Shown here: positions 31,840 to 40,131 of the stretch, piece by piece
How positions within the stretch are numbered: position 1 is the first letter of the stretch
Layout of the letters: the number at the start of each line of letters is the position of its first letter
DNA from: an uncultured Eubacteriales bacterium
Lineage (GTDB): Bacteria > Bacillota > Clostridia > Oscillospirales > Oscillospiraceae
Direction: 5' to 3'
Assembly (NCBI GenBank): GCA_900550165.1
Contig: URQY01000006.1
Location: 5,153-69,152 of the forward strand
Length of the DNA stretch: 64,000 nt
Position numbers and translations under genes: made by a program
Notes under the pieces: model-generated
What the model was told of the DNA's origin: nothing
The model's input: only the letters and a program-made list of their open reading frames with translations
Databases searched by the model: none

Positions 31840-32714
31840 CGCTCGGTCCCCACAAAGAAGAGGCCCAGCGTGCCGCAGCCGGTGTGCGCACCGATGACAG
31901 GGCCGATGAAGTCCGCGCGCACGTCGGTGACGTTGAAGCGCTCCTTGAGCAGGACCTTGACGTACTCGACATAGTCCGGGCAGTTGGCATGGCAGATGAA
32001 GATGGGCTGGTTCTTCTCCGGCTCGATGCCGAGCTCCTCCATCTTGTCCACGAGCGCGCGGAGCGCGGCCTTGCTGCCGCGCGCCTTGCTCACGGGGGTG
32101 AGACGTCCTTCACTGTCGGTGTGCATGACAGGCTTGATGCCGAGCATCGTGCCGACCAGCGCCGCCGTCGCGCTCACGCGGCCGCCGCGCTTCAAGTGGT
32201 TGAGGTCATCGACAAAAAACCAGTGGTCCTGGCTCTGGATGATCGAGTCGACATAGCTCGCCAGCGCGTCGATGTCGAGGCCTTTTTCGCGGCGCTCGCG
32301 CACGGTGCGGTAGAGCAGCATCCCCTGCCCGCGCGAGGCAGAAAGGGAGTCGATGACGATGATCTTCGCGCCAGAATGCTTTTCGCGCAGGTCGCTCGCG
32401 GCGATACAGGCGGACTGATAGGTCGTGGACAGCGCGCTCGAAAAGCAGATGCAAAGGATATCCTTGCCCTCATCCAGCACTTTTTCCATCGCGTCGGTGA
32501 ACTGGCCAACGTTGACCGCAGCGGTCGTGCAGTCCGCGCCCTCGGCGATCTTCTTGAAAAACTCCTCAGGCGACAGATCCGCATGGTCGGGCGTGTTCAG
32601 AAGGGTCTTGCCCTCGATGGTGAACGAGAGGGGGAGGACCGTGAGGTCGAGCTCCTCGACCTCCTGCTGGCTCAGATCGCAGCAGCTATCGGTCATGATG
32701 ATATAATCACGCAT
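31836..32714 (-). CDS. DegV-family fatty-acid-binding protein
   Basis: A 292-residue DegV/FakB-type protein. The N-terminal MRDYIIMTDSCCDLSQQEV, the TTAAVNVGQFTDAMEKVLDEGKDILCICFSSALSTTYQSA segment and SASRGQGMLLYRTVRE are characteristic. LKRGGRVSATAALVGTMLGIKPVM matches the family's GRVS motif region. DegV/FakB proteins bind acyl chains and deliver them to FakA for phosphorylation, feeding exogenous fatty acids into phospholipids. The fakA kinase is not in this window. ATG 32714 has AAAGGAG; the ORF extension to 32747 lacks a site. It comes before prmA in one unit. Confidence 0.93.
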   Translation of the reverse strand: MRDYIIMTDSCCDLSQQEVEELDLTVLPLSFTIEGKTLLNTPDHADLSPEEFFKKIAEGADCTTAAVNVGQFTDAMEKVLDEGKDILCICFSSALSTTYQSACIAASDLREKHSGAKIIVIDSLSASRGQGMLLYRTVRERREKGLDIDALASYVDSIIQSQDHWFFVDDLNHLKRGGRVSATAALVGTMLGIKPVMHTDSEGRLTPVSKARGSKAALRALVDKMEELGIEPEKNQPIFICHANCPDYVEYVKVLLKERFNVTDVRADFIGPVIGAHTGCGTLGLFFVGTER

Positions 32715-32779
32715 TGCAGCACTTCTCCTTTCAGGGAAGAAAATCACGGTTTCTCTTTTGGTATCCTGTCGGACGTTAT

Positions 32780-32809
32780 ATTATACCAAACTTTTCTATC
32801 GTCTGTAAA
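32780..32809 (-). promoter_or_regulatory. Promoter of degV-prmA
   Basis: Minus-strand TTTACA (32809-32804), 18-base spacer, TATAAT (32785-32780), a strong match. Confidence 0.8.
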
Positions 32810-32821
32810 TACGCCGCTAAA

Positions 32822-34210
32822 TTATTTTCCGACGCAGAAGCGCTCGAAGATGCGCGCGACCATGTCCTCGCGTGCGGTGCGGCCCGTGAGCTCGCCGAGC
32901 GCGGTCTGCGCCTGCTCCGCCTCCGTGAGCACAACGTCGGGCGTCATGCCCGCGGTAAGCGCGTCCTTCGCCGCGCGGACGCTCTCGAGCGCGCGGCGGA
33001 CCGCATCCGCCTGCCGTGTGTTCGTCAGCAGTGTGCCGCCGGCGTGCGGCGCGGGATAGAGCCTGCGGACGGCGTCCTCCAGCTTGTCAAAGCCCTCGTG
33101 CGTCACGCTGGAGAGCGGGATGACCGCCTCGGGCGCGCGCCAATCCCCGTCGGGCACGACGCCTGCTCCGCCGCCGAGGTCGGATTTGGTCAGCAGCAGC
33201 AGCCACGGCTTGCCGCTCTTCGCGGCAAGCGCAAGCGGCGCAAGCATCTCCGCCGCGCGTGCTTCGGATCCCGACAGGCCCGCGCTGCCGTCCAGCAGCG
33301 CAAGGATGAGGTCCGCGTCCCCGACGGCCTTTTTCGACCGCTCCACGCCGAGCTGTTCCACAACGTCGTCGGTCTCATGCAGGCCCGCCGTGTCGATCAG
33401 CCGCAGCAGCACGCCGCCGACCGTCGCCTTTTCCTCCACGGTGTCGCGCGTCGTACCGGCGATATCGGTGACGATGGCGCGGTCGAAGCCGACGAGCGCG
33501 TTCAAAAGCGAACTCTTGCCCGCGTTCGGCGCGCCGATGATGGCGGTCGCCACGCCGTTTTTGAGCACCCTGCCGCGCGCAAACGTGCCGAGCAGGTCGG
33601 AAAGCGTCTCTTCGCAGGAGGAAAGCGCGCGCTCGGTCTCCTCGCGCGAGAGGTCTTCAATATCCTCGTCGGGATAATCGACCACAGCGTAAAAGCGGCT
33701 CGAAACGTCGAGCAGCTTGTCATAAACACTTTCGATCGGGCGGCGCAGCGCGCCGGAAAGCTGAGAGGCGGCATTGCGCGCGCTCTCGGCGGTCTCGGCG
33801 TCGATCAGATCGATGACCGCTTCGGCCTCCGTAAGGTCGAGCCTGCCATTCAGAAACGCCCGCTGCGTGAATTCGCCGGGCTTTGCCTGCCGCGCGCCCG
33901 CGGCAAATGCCGCGCGCAGCACCTCGCCGAGCACGACCGGCGAGCCGTGGCAATGGAGCTCGGCGCTCTCCTCGCCCGTGTAGCTGTGGGCGGCGGAGAA
34001 GCAGACCGCCATGCCGCGGTCGAGCAGCGTGCCGTTTTCGTCCTGCACATCGCCATAGGTCATGCGGCGGTACGGAAGATTTTCGACCGCCGCGCCGCTC
34101 GCGGGCGTGAACAGCGCAGCGAGCACGCGCCGCGCCCCCTCTCCGCTGAGCCGCACGATGCCGATGGCCGACGGGCTCTGCGCCGTGGCGATGGCTGCAA
34201 TGGTATCCAT
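32822..34210 (-). CDS. mnmE: tRNA uridine-5-carboxymethylaminomethyl(34) synthesis GTPase MnmE
   Basis: A 462-residue GTPase that with MnmG modifies the wobble U34 of certain tRNAs. The N-terminal domain starts DTIAAIATAQSPSAIGIVRLSG, the typical formyl-THF-binding region. A helical domain follows, and the G domain has GAPNAGKSSLLNAL (G1, about 222-235), DTAGLHET (G3) and TKSD (G4). It ends FCVGK, the C-terminal Cys motif needed for modification. The start ATG 34210 has AAGGAGAAG. mnmG, often next to mnmE, is not in this window, nor are rsmG or the jag genes. Confidence 0.97.
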   Translation of the reverse strand: MDTIAAIATAQSPSAIGIVRLSGEGARRVLAALFTPASGAAVENLPYRRMTYGDVQDENGTLLDRGMAVCFSAAHSYTGEESAELHCHGSPVVLGEVLRAAFAAGARQAKPGEFTQRAFLNGRLDLTEAEAVIDLIDAETAESARNAASQLSGALRRPIESVYDKLLDVSSRFYAVVDYPDEDIEDLSREETERALSSCEETLSDLLGTFARGRVLKNGVATAIIGAPNAGKSSLLNALVGFDRAIVTDIAGTTRDTVEEKATVGGVLLRLIDTAGLHETDDVVEQLGVERSKKAVGDADLILALLDGSAGLSGSEARAAEMLAPLALAAKSGKPWLLLLTKSDLGGGAGVVPDGDWRAPEAVIPLSSVTHEGFDKLEDAVRRLYPAPHAGGTLLTNTRQADAVRRALESVRAAKDALTAGMTPDVVLTEAEQAQTALGELTGRTAREDMVARIFERFCVGK

Positions 34211-34270
34211 AGCCCTTCTCCTTTTCTTTCCTGTAATTTGCCAAAAGTATACCATAAAGGGGAAAATTTG

Positions 34271-34299
34271 AAAAGGGGCGCGGTTTCCCGCGCCCCTCG
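34271..34299 (-). terminator. Terminator of the DUF5714-like gene
   Basis: GGGGCGCGG/CCGCGCCCC stem with TTTTC on the minus-strand side, 6 bases beyond the gene's stop at 34305. Confidence 0.7.
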
Positions 34300-34304
34300 G
34301 GTAT

Positions 34305-35000
34305 TTACAAATGATTTGCCGCGGAAAACGGGCACCGTCTGCCGACGCACTGCGCATTCTGCCGGTAGAAACGGCAAACCGTGTCCTCCTGCTCCATCTC
34401 GATCCCGAAGTGCTCCTTCACAAAGCCGATTGCCTCCCGGATGGCCAGAAACGAGTCCCGCTTGCAGCAGCGCGGGCCGCCGACCGCCCCGATCTGCGCA
34501 AGCGCGCTCGCCGTCATCTGATGCGACAGGGCAAACGGCTCGACCGTGAGCGGCGTGGAGCCGGAAATGATCGAGACGAACATCCCCGTGCTGACTCCGG
34601 CTCCGCAGGCACCCCAGAAGCCGCAGGCGCCGCCGGGAACGCTTTTCCCCCGGTTCACCATCTCGGCCAGCGCAGCGCGCAGGTCGATCTCTCCCCCCGC
34701 GCTTTTGAAGGCCGTCAGCAGCGCCGCGCCGACCATCACGTGATGCTCCGGTCCGTGCATATGGCAAAACGGCATCTGCATCATTTTTTCGATGATGGCA
34801 ACAGGATTTTTCGAGGTCTCCGCCATGCAGAGTCCGACGATCGCGTCCATTCCCTGCGTGTGACACTCGTTGCACACATAATGGCCCCGGACGCACCGCG
34901 TCTTGCTGTTTTCCTTCTTATGGCAGATGGCACACTCCATCAAAACGTCCGCCTTGAGATATTCCAGGCGGTCCTTGCAAATCAGGCATTCTTCTCCCAC
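34305..35000 (-). CDS. Cys-rich DUF5714-like protein
   Basis: A 231-residue Cys-rich cytoplasmic protein. The N-terminal part has paired CxxC motifs (CLICKDRLEYLKADVLMECAICHKK, then TRCVRGHYVCNECHT), consistent with two zinc sites, followed by a second domain with GGACGFWGACGAGVS, GPRCCKRDS and a final CVGRRCPFS cluster. The arrangement matches DUF5714 in my memory, a family often seen in anaerobes and methanogens. Function is unknown. Metal binding, possibly iron-sulfur, is likely from the conserved Cys. There is no operon partner; it sits between pnp and mnmE on the same strand with its own terminator. Confidence 0.75.
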   Translation of the reverse strand: MGEECLICKDRLEYLKADVLMECAICHKKENSKTRCVRGHYVCNECHTQGMDAIVGLCMAETSKNPVAIIEKMMQMPFCHMHGPEHHVMVGAALLTAFKSAGGEIDLRAALAEMVNRGKSVPGGACGFWGACGAGVSTGMFVSIISGSTPLTVEPFALSHQMTASALAQIGAVGGPRCCKRDSFLAIREAIGFVKEHFGIEMEQEDTVCRFYRQNAQCVGRRCPFSAANHL

Positions 35001-35065
35001 TTTTGTTTCCTCCGCAGCTCTTGCCCGGTCTCCGCGGCTTCAACGCATCGTTTTTCCGCGGGTAT

Positions 35066-35096
35066 AGAAAAGCAGCGCTGAACGCGCTGCTTTTCT
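35066..35096 (-). terminator. Terminator of pnp
   Basis: AGAAAAGCAGCG/CGCTGCTTTTCT, 12-bp stem around a 7-base loop; 20 bases past the pnp stop. Confidence 0.85.
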
Positions 35097-35115
35097 GTTG
35101 ATTTGATAAGAAAGC

Positions 35116-37269
35116 TTACTGCTGCTCGGCAGCCTTGGCAGCGGCCTGCTGCGCTTCGATCTCGATGAGGGCGTCCTTGCGGGAGAGGTTCCAGCGGCCC
35201 TTCTCGTCGATCTCCATGAACTTGACCCAGATCATATCGCCGACGGTGACGACGTCTTCGACCTTCTCGACGCGCTTGCGATCGAGCTTGGAGATGTGGA
35301 CCAGACCGTCCTTGCCCGGAGCGATCTCGACGAACGCGCCGAACTGCATCAGGCGCACAACGCGGCCGTAGTAGAGCTTGCCGACCTCGGGCACAAAGAC
35401 GATATCGTCGATGCACTTCTTCGCGGCGTCGCACGCGGCGGCGTTGGCAGAGGCGATGTGGATGGTGCCGTCGTCGTCGATGTCGACCTTGGCGCCGGTA
35501 TCGGCAACGATCTTCTGGATGACGCTGCCGCCCTTACCGATGACCTCGCGGATGCGCTCGGGGTCGATGTGCATGGTGATCATCTTGGGCGCATACTGGC
35601 TGACCTCGGCGCGCGGCTCGGAGATGCAGGGCAGCATGATCTGGTCGAGGATCTGCACGCGCGCGTCATAGGTGATCTCAAGGGCGTTTTTGATGATGGC
35701 CATGGTCAGGCCGTCGTTCTTGAGGTCCATCTGGATGGCGGTGATGCCCTTCTTCGTACCGGCGACCTTGAAGTCCATCTCGCCGTGGAAGTCCTCAACG
35801 CCCTGAATGTCGATGAAGGTGGTGAAATCGTCGCCATCCTGAATGAGGCCGCAGGAGATACCGGCGACAGGCGCCTTGATGGGCACGCCAGCGTCCATCA
35901 GCGCGAGCGTGGAGCCACAGATGGAGCCCTGAGAGGTCGAGCCGTTGGAAGAAACGACCTCGCTCACAACGCGGATGGCATACGGGAACTCGTCAACAGA
36001 CGGGATGACCGGCAGCAGTGCGCGCTCAGCAAGCGCGCCGTGGCCGATCTCGCGGCGGCCGGGGCTGCGGGAGGGCTTGGCCTCGCCGACGGAGTAGCCG
36101 GGGAAGTTATAGTGGTGCATATAGCGCTTTTCGGTCTCTTCCCAGATGGTGTCGAGCTTCTGGGCGGCGGAAAGCGTATCGAGCGTACAGACGGAGAGCA
36201 CCTGCGTCTGACCGCGGGTGAAGAGGCCCGAGCCGTGGACGCGAGGCAGCACGCCGACTTCGGCAGCGAGAGGACGGATCTCGTTCTTCTGGCGGCCGTC
36301 GACGCGGTGGCCTTCGAGCAGCCACTGCTTGACGATCTTCTTCTGGAACTTGTAGGTGATTTCATCGAGATACTGGTCCATATCGGGGTACTGCTCGAGG
36401 AACATCTCATGCCAGTGCTCGATCATCTCGTTCCAGCGGGCCTCGCGGACGTTCTTGTCGTCGGTATCCATCGCGGCCTTGGCCTCGTCCATGAAGTTTT
36501 CGACGATCTTGTCGAACAACTCCTGGTTGAAGCTCGCGTGCGGGTAGTCGAACTTGGGCTTGCCGATCTCGGCGACCATGCGGTTGATGAGCTCGACCTG
36601 CTTCTGATTCTCGTTGTGGGCCAGCTCGATGGCCTTGTACATGGTGTCGTTGTCGACCTCGTTCGCGCCGGCCTCGATCATGACGACCTTCTTGCCGGTC
36701 GAGACGACCGTGACGTCAAGATCGCTGACCTTGCGCTGCTCGCTCGTGGGGTTGAGGACGAGCTCGCCGTTCACAAGACCGACCTTGAGCGCGCCGACAG
36801 GACCGTTCCAAGGGATATCGGAGATGGCAAGCGCGGCGGAGGTGCCGATCAGGGCCGCGATCTCGGGAGAGCAGTCGTGGTCGACGCTCATGACCGTTGC
36901 CATGATGGAAACATCGTTGCGGAAGTCGGAGGGGAAGAGCGGGCGGATGGGGCGGTCGATGACGCGGCTGGTCAGGATGCCCTTTTCACCGGGACGACCC
37001 TCGCGGCGGTTGAAGGAGCCGGGGATGCGGCCGACGGAGTAAAGCTTCTCCTCAAAGTCGACGGAGAGGGGGAAGAAGTCAATGCCGTCGCGCGGGCGGG
37101 CAGAGGCCGTGGCGCAGACGAGCACGCGGGTATCGCCGTAGCCGACCATGACGGCGGCATTGGCGAGCTCGGCAAGCTTGCCGACCTCGAGCGTGAGGGG
37201 GCGGCCGGCGAGCTCCATCTCGTACTTGTGGTAGTTGGGGAACTGTCTGTGGGTGATGATGGTAGACAT
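35116..37269 (-). CDS. pnp: Polyribonucleotide nucleotidyltransferase (PNPase)
   Basis: A 717-residue phosphorolytic 3'-5' exonuclease. Two RNase PH cores are present (GDTRVLVCATASARPRDGIDFFPL; SLQAQVLSVCTL-type second core with NFPGYSVGEAKPSRSPGRREIGHGALAERAL), then a KH domain with IGKGGSVIQKI and an S1 domain (GRVVRLMQFGAFVEIAPGKDGLVH), with a short low-complexity tail (EIEAQQAAAKAAEQQ). I use ATG 37269 with AAGGAGATC. It follows rpsO as in many Firmicutes. PNPase degrades mRNA and works beside RNase J, which is also encoded in this window (46431-48092). Confidence 0.97.
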   Translation of the reverse strand: MSTIITHRQFPNYHKYEMELAGRPLTLEVGKLAELANAAVMVGYGDTRVLVCATASARPRDGIDFFPLSVDFEEKLYSVGRIPGSFNRREGRPGEKGILTSRVIDRPIRPLFPSDFRNDVSIMATVMSVDHDCSPEIAALIGTSAALAISDIPWNGPVGALKVGLVNGELVLNPTSEQRKVSDLDVTVVSTGKKVVMIEAGANEVDNDTMYKAIELAHNENQKQVELINRMVAEIGKPKFDYPHASFNQELFDKIVENFMDEAKAAMDTDDKNVREARWNEMIEHWHEMFLEQYPDMDQYLDEITYKFQKKIVKQWLLEGHRVDGRQKNEIRPLAAEVGVLPRVHGSGLFTRGQTQVLSVCTLDTLSAAQKLDTIWEETEKRYMHHYNFPGYSVGEAKPSRSPGRREIGHGALAERALLPVIPSVDEFPYAIRVVSEVVSSNGSTSQGSICGSTLALMDAGVPIKAPVAGISCGLIQDGDDFTTFIDIQGVEDFHGEMDFKVAGTKKGITAIQMDLKNDGLTMAIIKNALEITYDARVQILDQIMLPCISEPRAEVSQYAPKMITMHIDPERIREVIGKGGSVIQKIVADTGAKVDIDDDGTIHIASANAAACDAAKKCIDDIVFVPEVGKLYYGRVVRLMQFGAFVEIAPGKDGLVHISKLDRKRVEKVEDVVTVGDMIWVKFMEIDEKGRWNLSRKDALIEIEAQQAAAKAAEQQ

Positions 37270-37416
37270 TTGTCGATCTCCTTTTTGTAAAATTTCGTAT
37301 GGGAGCCGACCGTTTAGCACTTGAAAAAACGTCGGGCTCTCCGCCGCTTTTTCAACTGCTAAAGCATAGCAGGCTCTCATACGCGCGGGGGAACGCAGGG
37401 GCGGAAGTGTGAAAGA

Positions 37417-37442
37417 AGGGTGGTGCGCACGCACACCACCCT
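37417..37442 (-). terminator. Terminator/hairpin after rpsO
   Basis: AGGGTGGTG pairs with CACCACCCT around a GC-rich loop, 11 bases past the rpsO stop. On the minus strand it is followed by TCTTTC, a weak T-tract, so it may be processing- or partial-termination-related rather than a full terminator. Confidence 0.6.
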
Positions 37443-37452
37443 GTTTTCAAAC

Positions 37453-37719
37453 TTACTTACGGATACCCAGCTTGGCGATCAGGGCACGATAGCGCTCGAT
37501 GTCCTTCTTCATGAGGTAGTCGAGCAGGCTGCGGCGCTTACCGATCATCTTGTACAGGCCGCGGCGGGAATGGTTGTCCTGCGGGTGCTGCTTGAGGTGC
37601 TCGGTGAGCCGAGCGATACGCTCGGTGAGGATAGCGACCTGAACCTCCGGAGAACCGGTGTCGCCTTCGTGGGTACGGTTGGCCTCGATGATGGCCGTCT
37701 TCTGGTCTTTGAGCATCAT
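37453..37719 (-). CDS. rpsO: 30S ribosomal protein S15
   Basis: An 88-residue small ribosomal protein binding 16S rRNA. The whole sequence matches S15: LKDQKTAIIEANRTHEGDTGSPEVQVAILTERIARLTEHLKQHPQDNHSRRGLYKMIGKRRSLLDYL. Two adjacent ATGs (37719, 37716) are possible; both give a protein of normal length, and an AAAGGTGG site precedes them. rpsO-pnp order is conserved in bacteria, where S15 levels are often autoregulated through its leader; the 37720-37810 leader is short, with no known motif visible. Confidence 0.96.
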   Translation of the reverse strand: MMLKDQKTAIIEANRTHEGDTGSPEVQVAILTERIARLTEHLKQHPQDNHSRRGLYKMIGKRRSLLDYLMKKDIERYRALIAKLGIRK

Positions 37720-37915
37720 AGTGTGTATTCCACCTTTCATAAATTCTCCCAACACTGAGCGGCGGGTCGGTGAGTCCTCCACGTCCTAAGTGCGGGAATA
37801 CGCACGCTAAGCGTGCTGAATTATGATAGCACAGCTTTTTCCTATTGTAAAGCAAAACCTGCGAAACCATACCGTTTTTTTGCATTTTTTCGTCCCGTGC
37901 GGCAAAAGGGGCAGC

Positions 37916-37943
37916 AAAAGAGACGGCCGGAGCCGTCTCTTTT
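37916..37943 (-). terminator. Terminator of the AGCS symporter gene
   Basis: AAAAGAGACGGC/GCCGTCTCTTTT stem with a 4-base loop; good T/A runs on both sides. The minus-strand gene ends at 37974. Confidence 0.85.
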
Positions 37944-37973
37944 CAGCGGTCAAAGACTTTGCCGCTGTTTTGG

Positions 37974-39368
37974 TTATTTTCTGAAGTGCTCGCGCGTCAG
38001 CTTGATGACGACGGGGCTCAGCAGGAGCAGCGCGATGAGGTTCGGGATGGACATAAGACCGTTGAGCGTATCGGAGATATCCCACACGAGCGAGAGGTCC
38101 GCGACCGCACCGGCCACAACGACAAGGCAGAAGATGATCTGATAGGGGCGGATGATCTTGCTGCCGAAGAGGAACTCCGCGCAGCGCGTGCCGTAGAGCG
38201 CCCAGCCGAGGATGGTGGATGTGGCGAACAGCAGCAGGCCCACGGCGAGGATCATCGAACCGGCCTTGTCGCCGAAGACGCTCGAAAAGCCCGCGACCGC
38301 GGTGGGAACGCCCGCAAGGGCATCGTTGCCGTAGTTGCCGTCCGCCGCACCGGAGCAGAGGACGACGAGCGCGGTGAGCGTGCAGATAACGATGGTATCC
38401 ATGAAGACCTCGAAAATACCGTAGAGGCCCTGCTTGACGGGGTTCTTTTCCGAGGTGGCGGCGTGCGCGATGGGCGCGGAGCCGAGGCCCGCCTCATTGG
38501 AGAAAACGCCGCGGCCGACGCCCTTGGTCATCGCAAGCTTGATGGAAATGCCCGCCGCGCCGCCGGTGACGGCAGCGGGGTCAAACGCGCCCTTGAAGAT
38601 GGAAGCGAACACGCCGGGGACGGCGCTGACATTCGAAAAGACCACGATGAGCGCGCAGACGATGTAAATAACGGCCATACCGGGCACGAGCTTTTCCGTG
38701 ACCTGGCCGATGCGCTTGACGCCGCCGAGCAGCACCAGCGCGACAAAGATGGCCACGCAGATGCCGGTGATCAGGCAGATGAGCATCTCCTTATTCGCCG
38801 CATCCTCATTGAAGGCAACGGCGACGGACTTGACGGAGTCTGCAATGGAGTTGACCTGCGCAATGTTGCCGATGCCGAACGCCGCGATCGCGCCGAGCAC
38901 GGCAAACACGGTGCCGAGCCACTTCCACTTGGGGCCAAGGCCGTTTTTGATGTAGTACATGGGTCCGCCGCACCAATCGCCCTTCTCGTTGCGCTCGCGG
39001 TACTTGACGGCGAGCGTGACCTCGGAGAACTTCGTCACCATGCCGAACAGCGCCGAGACCCACATCCAGAACACGGCACCGGGGCCGCCCAAAACGATTG
39101 CGCCCGTGACGCCCGCGATGTTGCCCGTACCGACGGTGGAGGCAAGGGCCGTGGACACCGCCTGCAGCGGCGTGATCTCGCCGTCGCCCGCCTCGCTCTT
39201 CTTGAAAATCCTGCCGATGGTGTTTTTCCACCAGTAGCCGATCTTGGAAAACTGGATGAACCCCACGGCGATGCTCAGATAGACGCCCGTGCCGACGAGC
39301 AGCATCAGCATCACCGGTCCCCAGACAAAGCCGTTCACCGCTTTGTTGATGTTCATAAACTGATCCAT
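37974..39368 (-). CDS. Sodium:alanine/glycine symporter (AGCS family)
   Basis: A 464-residue membrane protein with about 10-11 helices. Recognisable AGCS segments are TALASTVGTGNIAGVTGAIVLGGPGAVFWMW, MYYIKNGLG, the GRGVFSNEAGLGSAPIAHA motif and the C-terminal GTRCAEFLFG. It imports alanine or glycine with Na+, according to the family. The start ATG 39368 follows AAAGGGGAAAAG; an upstream extension to 39401 has no site. It is monocistronic. No regulatory RNA is seen in its 230-base upstream region. Confidence 0.93.
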   Translation of the reverse strand: MDQFMNINKAVNGFVWGPVMLMLLVGTGVYLSIAVGFIQFSKIGYWWKNTIGRIFKKSEAGDGEITPLQAVSTALASTVGTGNIAGVTGAIVLGGPGAVFWMWVSALFGMVTKFSEVTLAVKYRERNEKGDWCGGPMYYIKNGLGPKWKWLGTVFAVLGAIAAFGIGNIAQVNSIADSVKSVAVAFNEDAANKEMLICLITGICVAIFVALVLLGGVKRIGQVTEKLVPGMAVIYIVCALIVVFSNVSAVPGVFASIFKGAFDPAAVTGGAAGISIKLAMTKGVGRGVFSNEAGLGSAPIAHAATSEKNPVKQGLYGIFEVFMDTIVICTLTALVVLCSGAADGNYGNDALAGVPTAVAGFSSVFGDKAGSMILAVGLLLFATSTILGWALYGTRCAEFLFGSKIIRPYQIIFCLVVVAGAVADLSLVWDISDTLNGLMSIPNLIALLLLSPVVIKLTREHFRK

Positions 39369-39596
39369 ACTTTTCCCCTTTCCGAAAAAATCACATTTCA
39401 TGAAACACTGGATGAAAATATTTCATAGTCCAAAGCATACCAAATCGGCCGCCCGCTGTCAACGGGCAAAGCGGCGTTTCTCGCCGCTAAGAAGCAGTAA
39501 AATCTTGTATTTTATACAAGAAATCGTTAATATTTTATCATTTTGAGCGCATTTCCTGTGTTTTTTACCCATTCCGTCCCGCACACTTGAAGGGGA

Positions 39597-39656
39597 TTGA
39601 CAAGGAGAAGCTCCTATGCTATTCTAACTGTACTAACACGCTTAATACAGTCAGGA
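39597..39656 (+). promoter_or_regulatory. Promoter and GntR-type operator for the ABC operon
   Basis: TTGACA (39597-39602), 17-base spacer, TATTCT (39620-39625). Downstream, CTGTACTAACACGCTTAATACAG (about 39628-39650) is an imperfect dyad between the -10 and the small ORF, well placed for repression by the GntR regulator of the operon. Confidence 0.7.
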
Positions 39657-39663
39657 GGTACCT

Positions 39664-39747
39664 ATGTTCACCTATATTTTTCTGCTTCCGGCGCTCGGCT
39701 TTCTGCTGCTCGGCCTTTTGTTCCTCATTGTGCTGTGCGCACGCTGA
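39664..39747 (+). CDS. 27-residue single-helix membrane peptide
   Basis: A tiny ORF, MFTYIFLLPALGFLLLGLLFLIVLCAR, at the start of the GntR/ABC operon. The ribosome binding site AGGAGG at the right distance (AGGAGGTACCTATG) is as good as any in the window, and the promoter sits just upstream. The peptide is almost wholly hydrophobic with a short basic end, so a single membrane helix is very likely. It ends 18 bases before the GntR start. It could be a membrane regulator or a leader peptide. No family can be named. Confidence 0.7.
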   Translation: MFTYIFLLPALGFLLLGLLFLIVLCAR

Positions 39748-39765
39748 CGGCCACGGGAGGACGAT

Positions 39766-40131
39766 ATGATAAGTTTGAATTACCGCGACTCGCGCCCGAT
39801 CTACGAGCAGGTGTGCGACGGACTGCGGCGGCTGATCGTCTCGGGCGTCATCGCCGACGGGGACAAGCTCCCCTCGGTGCGTGCGCTGGCGACGCAGCTG
39901 GCCATCAACCCCAATACCATCCAGCGCGCTTACAATGAGCTGGAAACGAGCGGCTACTGCTGCTCGGTGCCGGGAAAGGGCTGCTTTGCCGTGCACACCT
40001 ACCGCGAGCGTGACGACAAGCGCCGCCGCGCGCTGGAAGAACAGGTCAAAGAGCTTTTGCAGGAGCTGCGCGCCATGGGCGTGAGCGAAGAAGACATTCA
40101 AGCATTGTGCAGGGAGGGAGAAGAGAAATGA
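39766..40131 (+). CDS. GntR-family regulator, YtrA subfamily
   Basis: A 121-residue protein with an N-terminal winged helix (RPIYEQVCDGLRRLIVSGVIADGDKLPSVRALATQLAINPNTIQRAYNELETSGY) followed by a short dimerisation helix, the YtrA pattern without an effector domain. YtrA regulators usually repress the ABC transporter operon they are encoded in. It ends by overlapping the ABC ATPase (ATGA) at 40128. The proposed dyad operator is upstream of the 27-residue peptide. Good site GGGAGGACG before the start. Confidence 0.93.
   Translation: MISLNYRDSRPIYEQVCDGLRRLIVSGVIADGDKLPSVRALATQLAINPNTIQRAYNELETSGYCCSVPGKGCFAVHTYRERDDKRRRALEEQVKELLQELRAMGVSEEDIQALCREGEEK

Noticed and set aside
35296..37290. 664-residue ORF antisense to pnp
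   Set aside because: Third-position GC bias creates a stop-free opposite frame; pnp itself is unambiguous.
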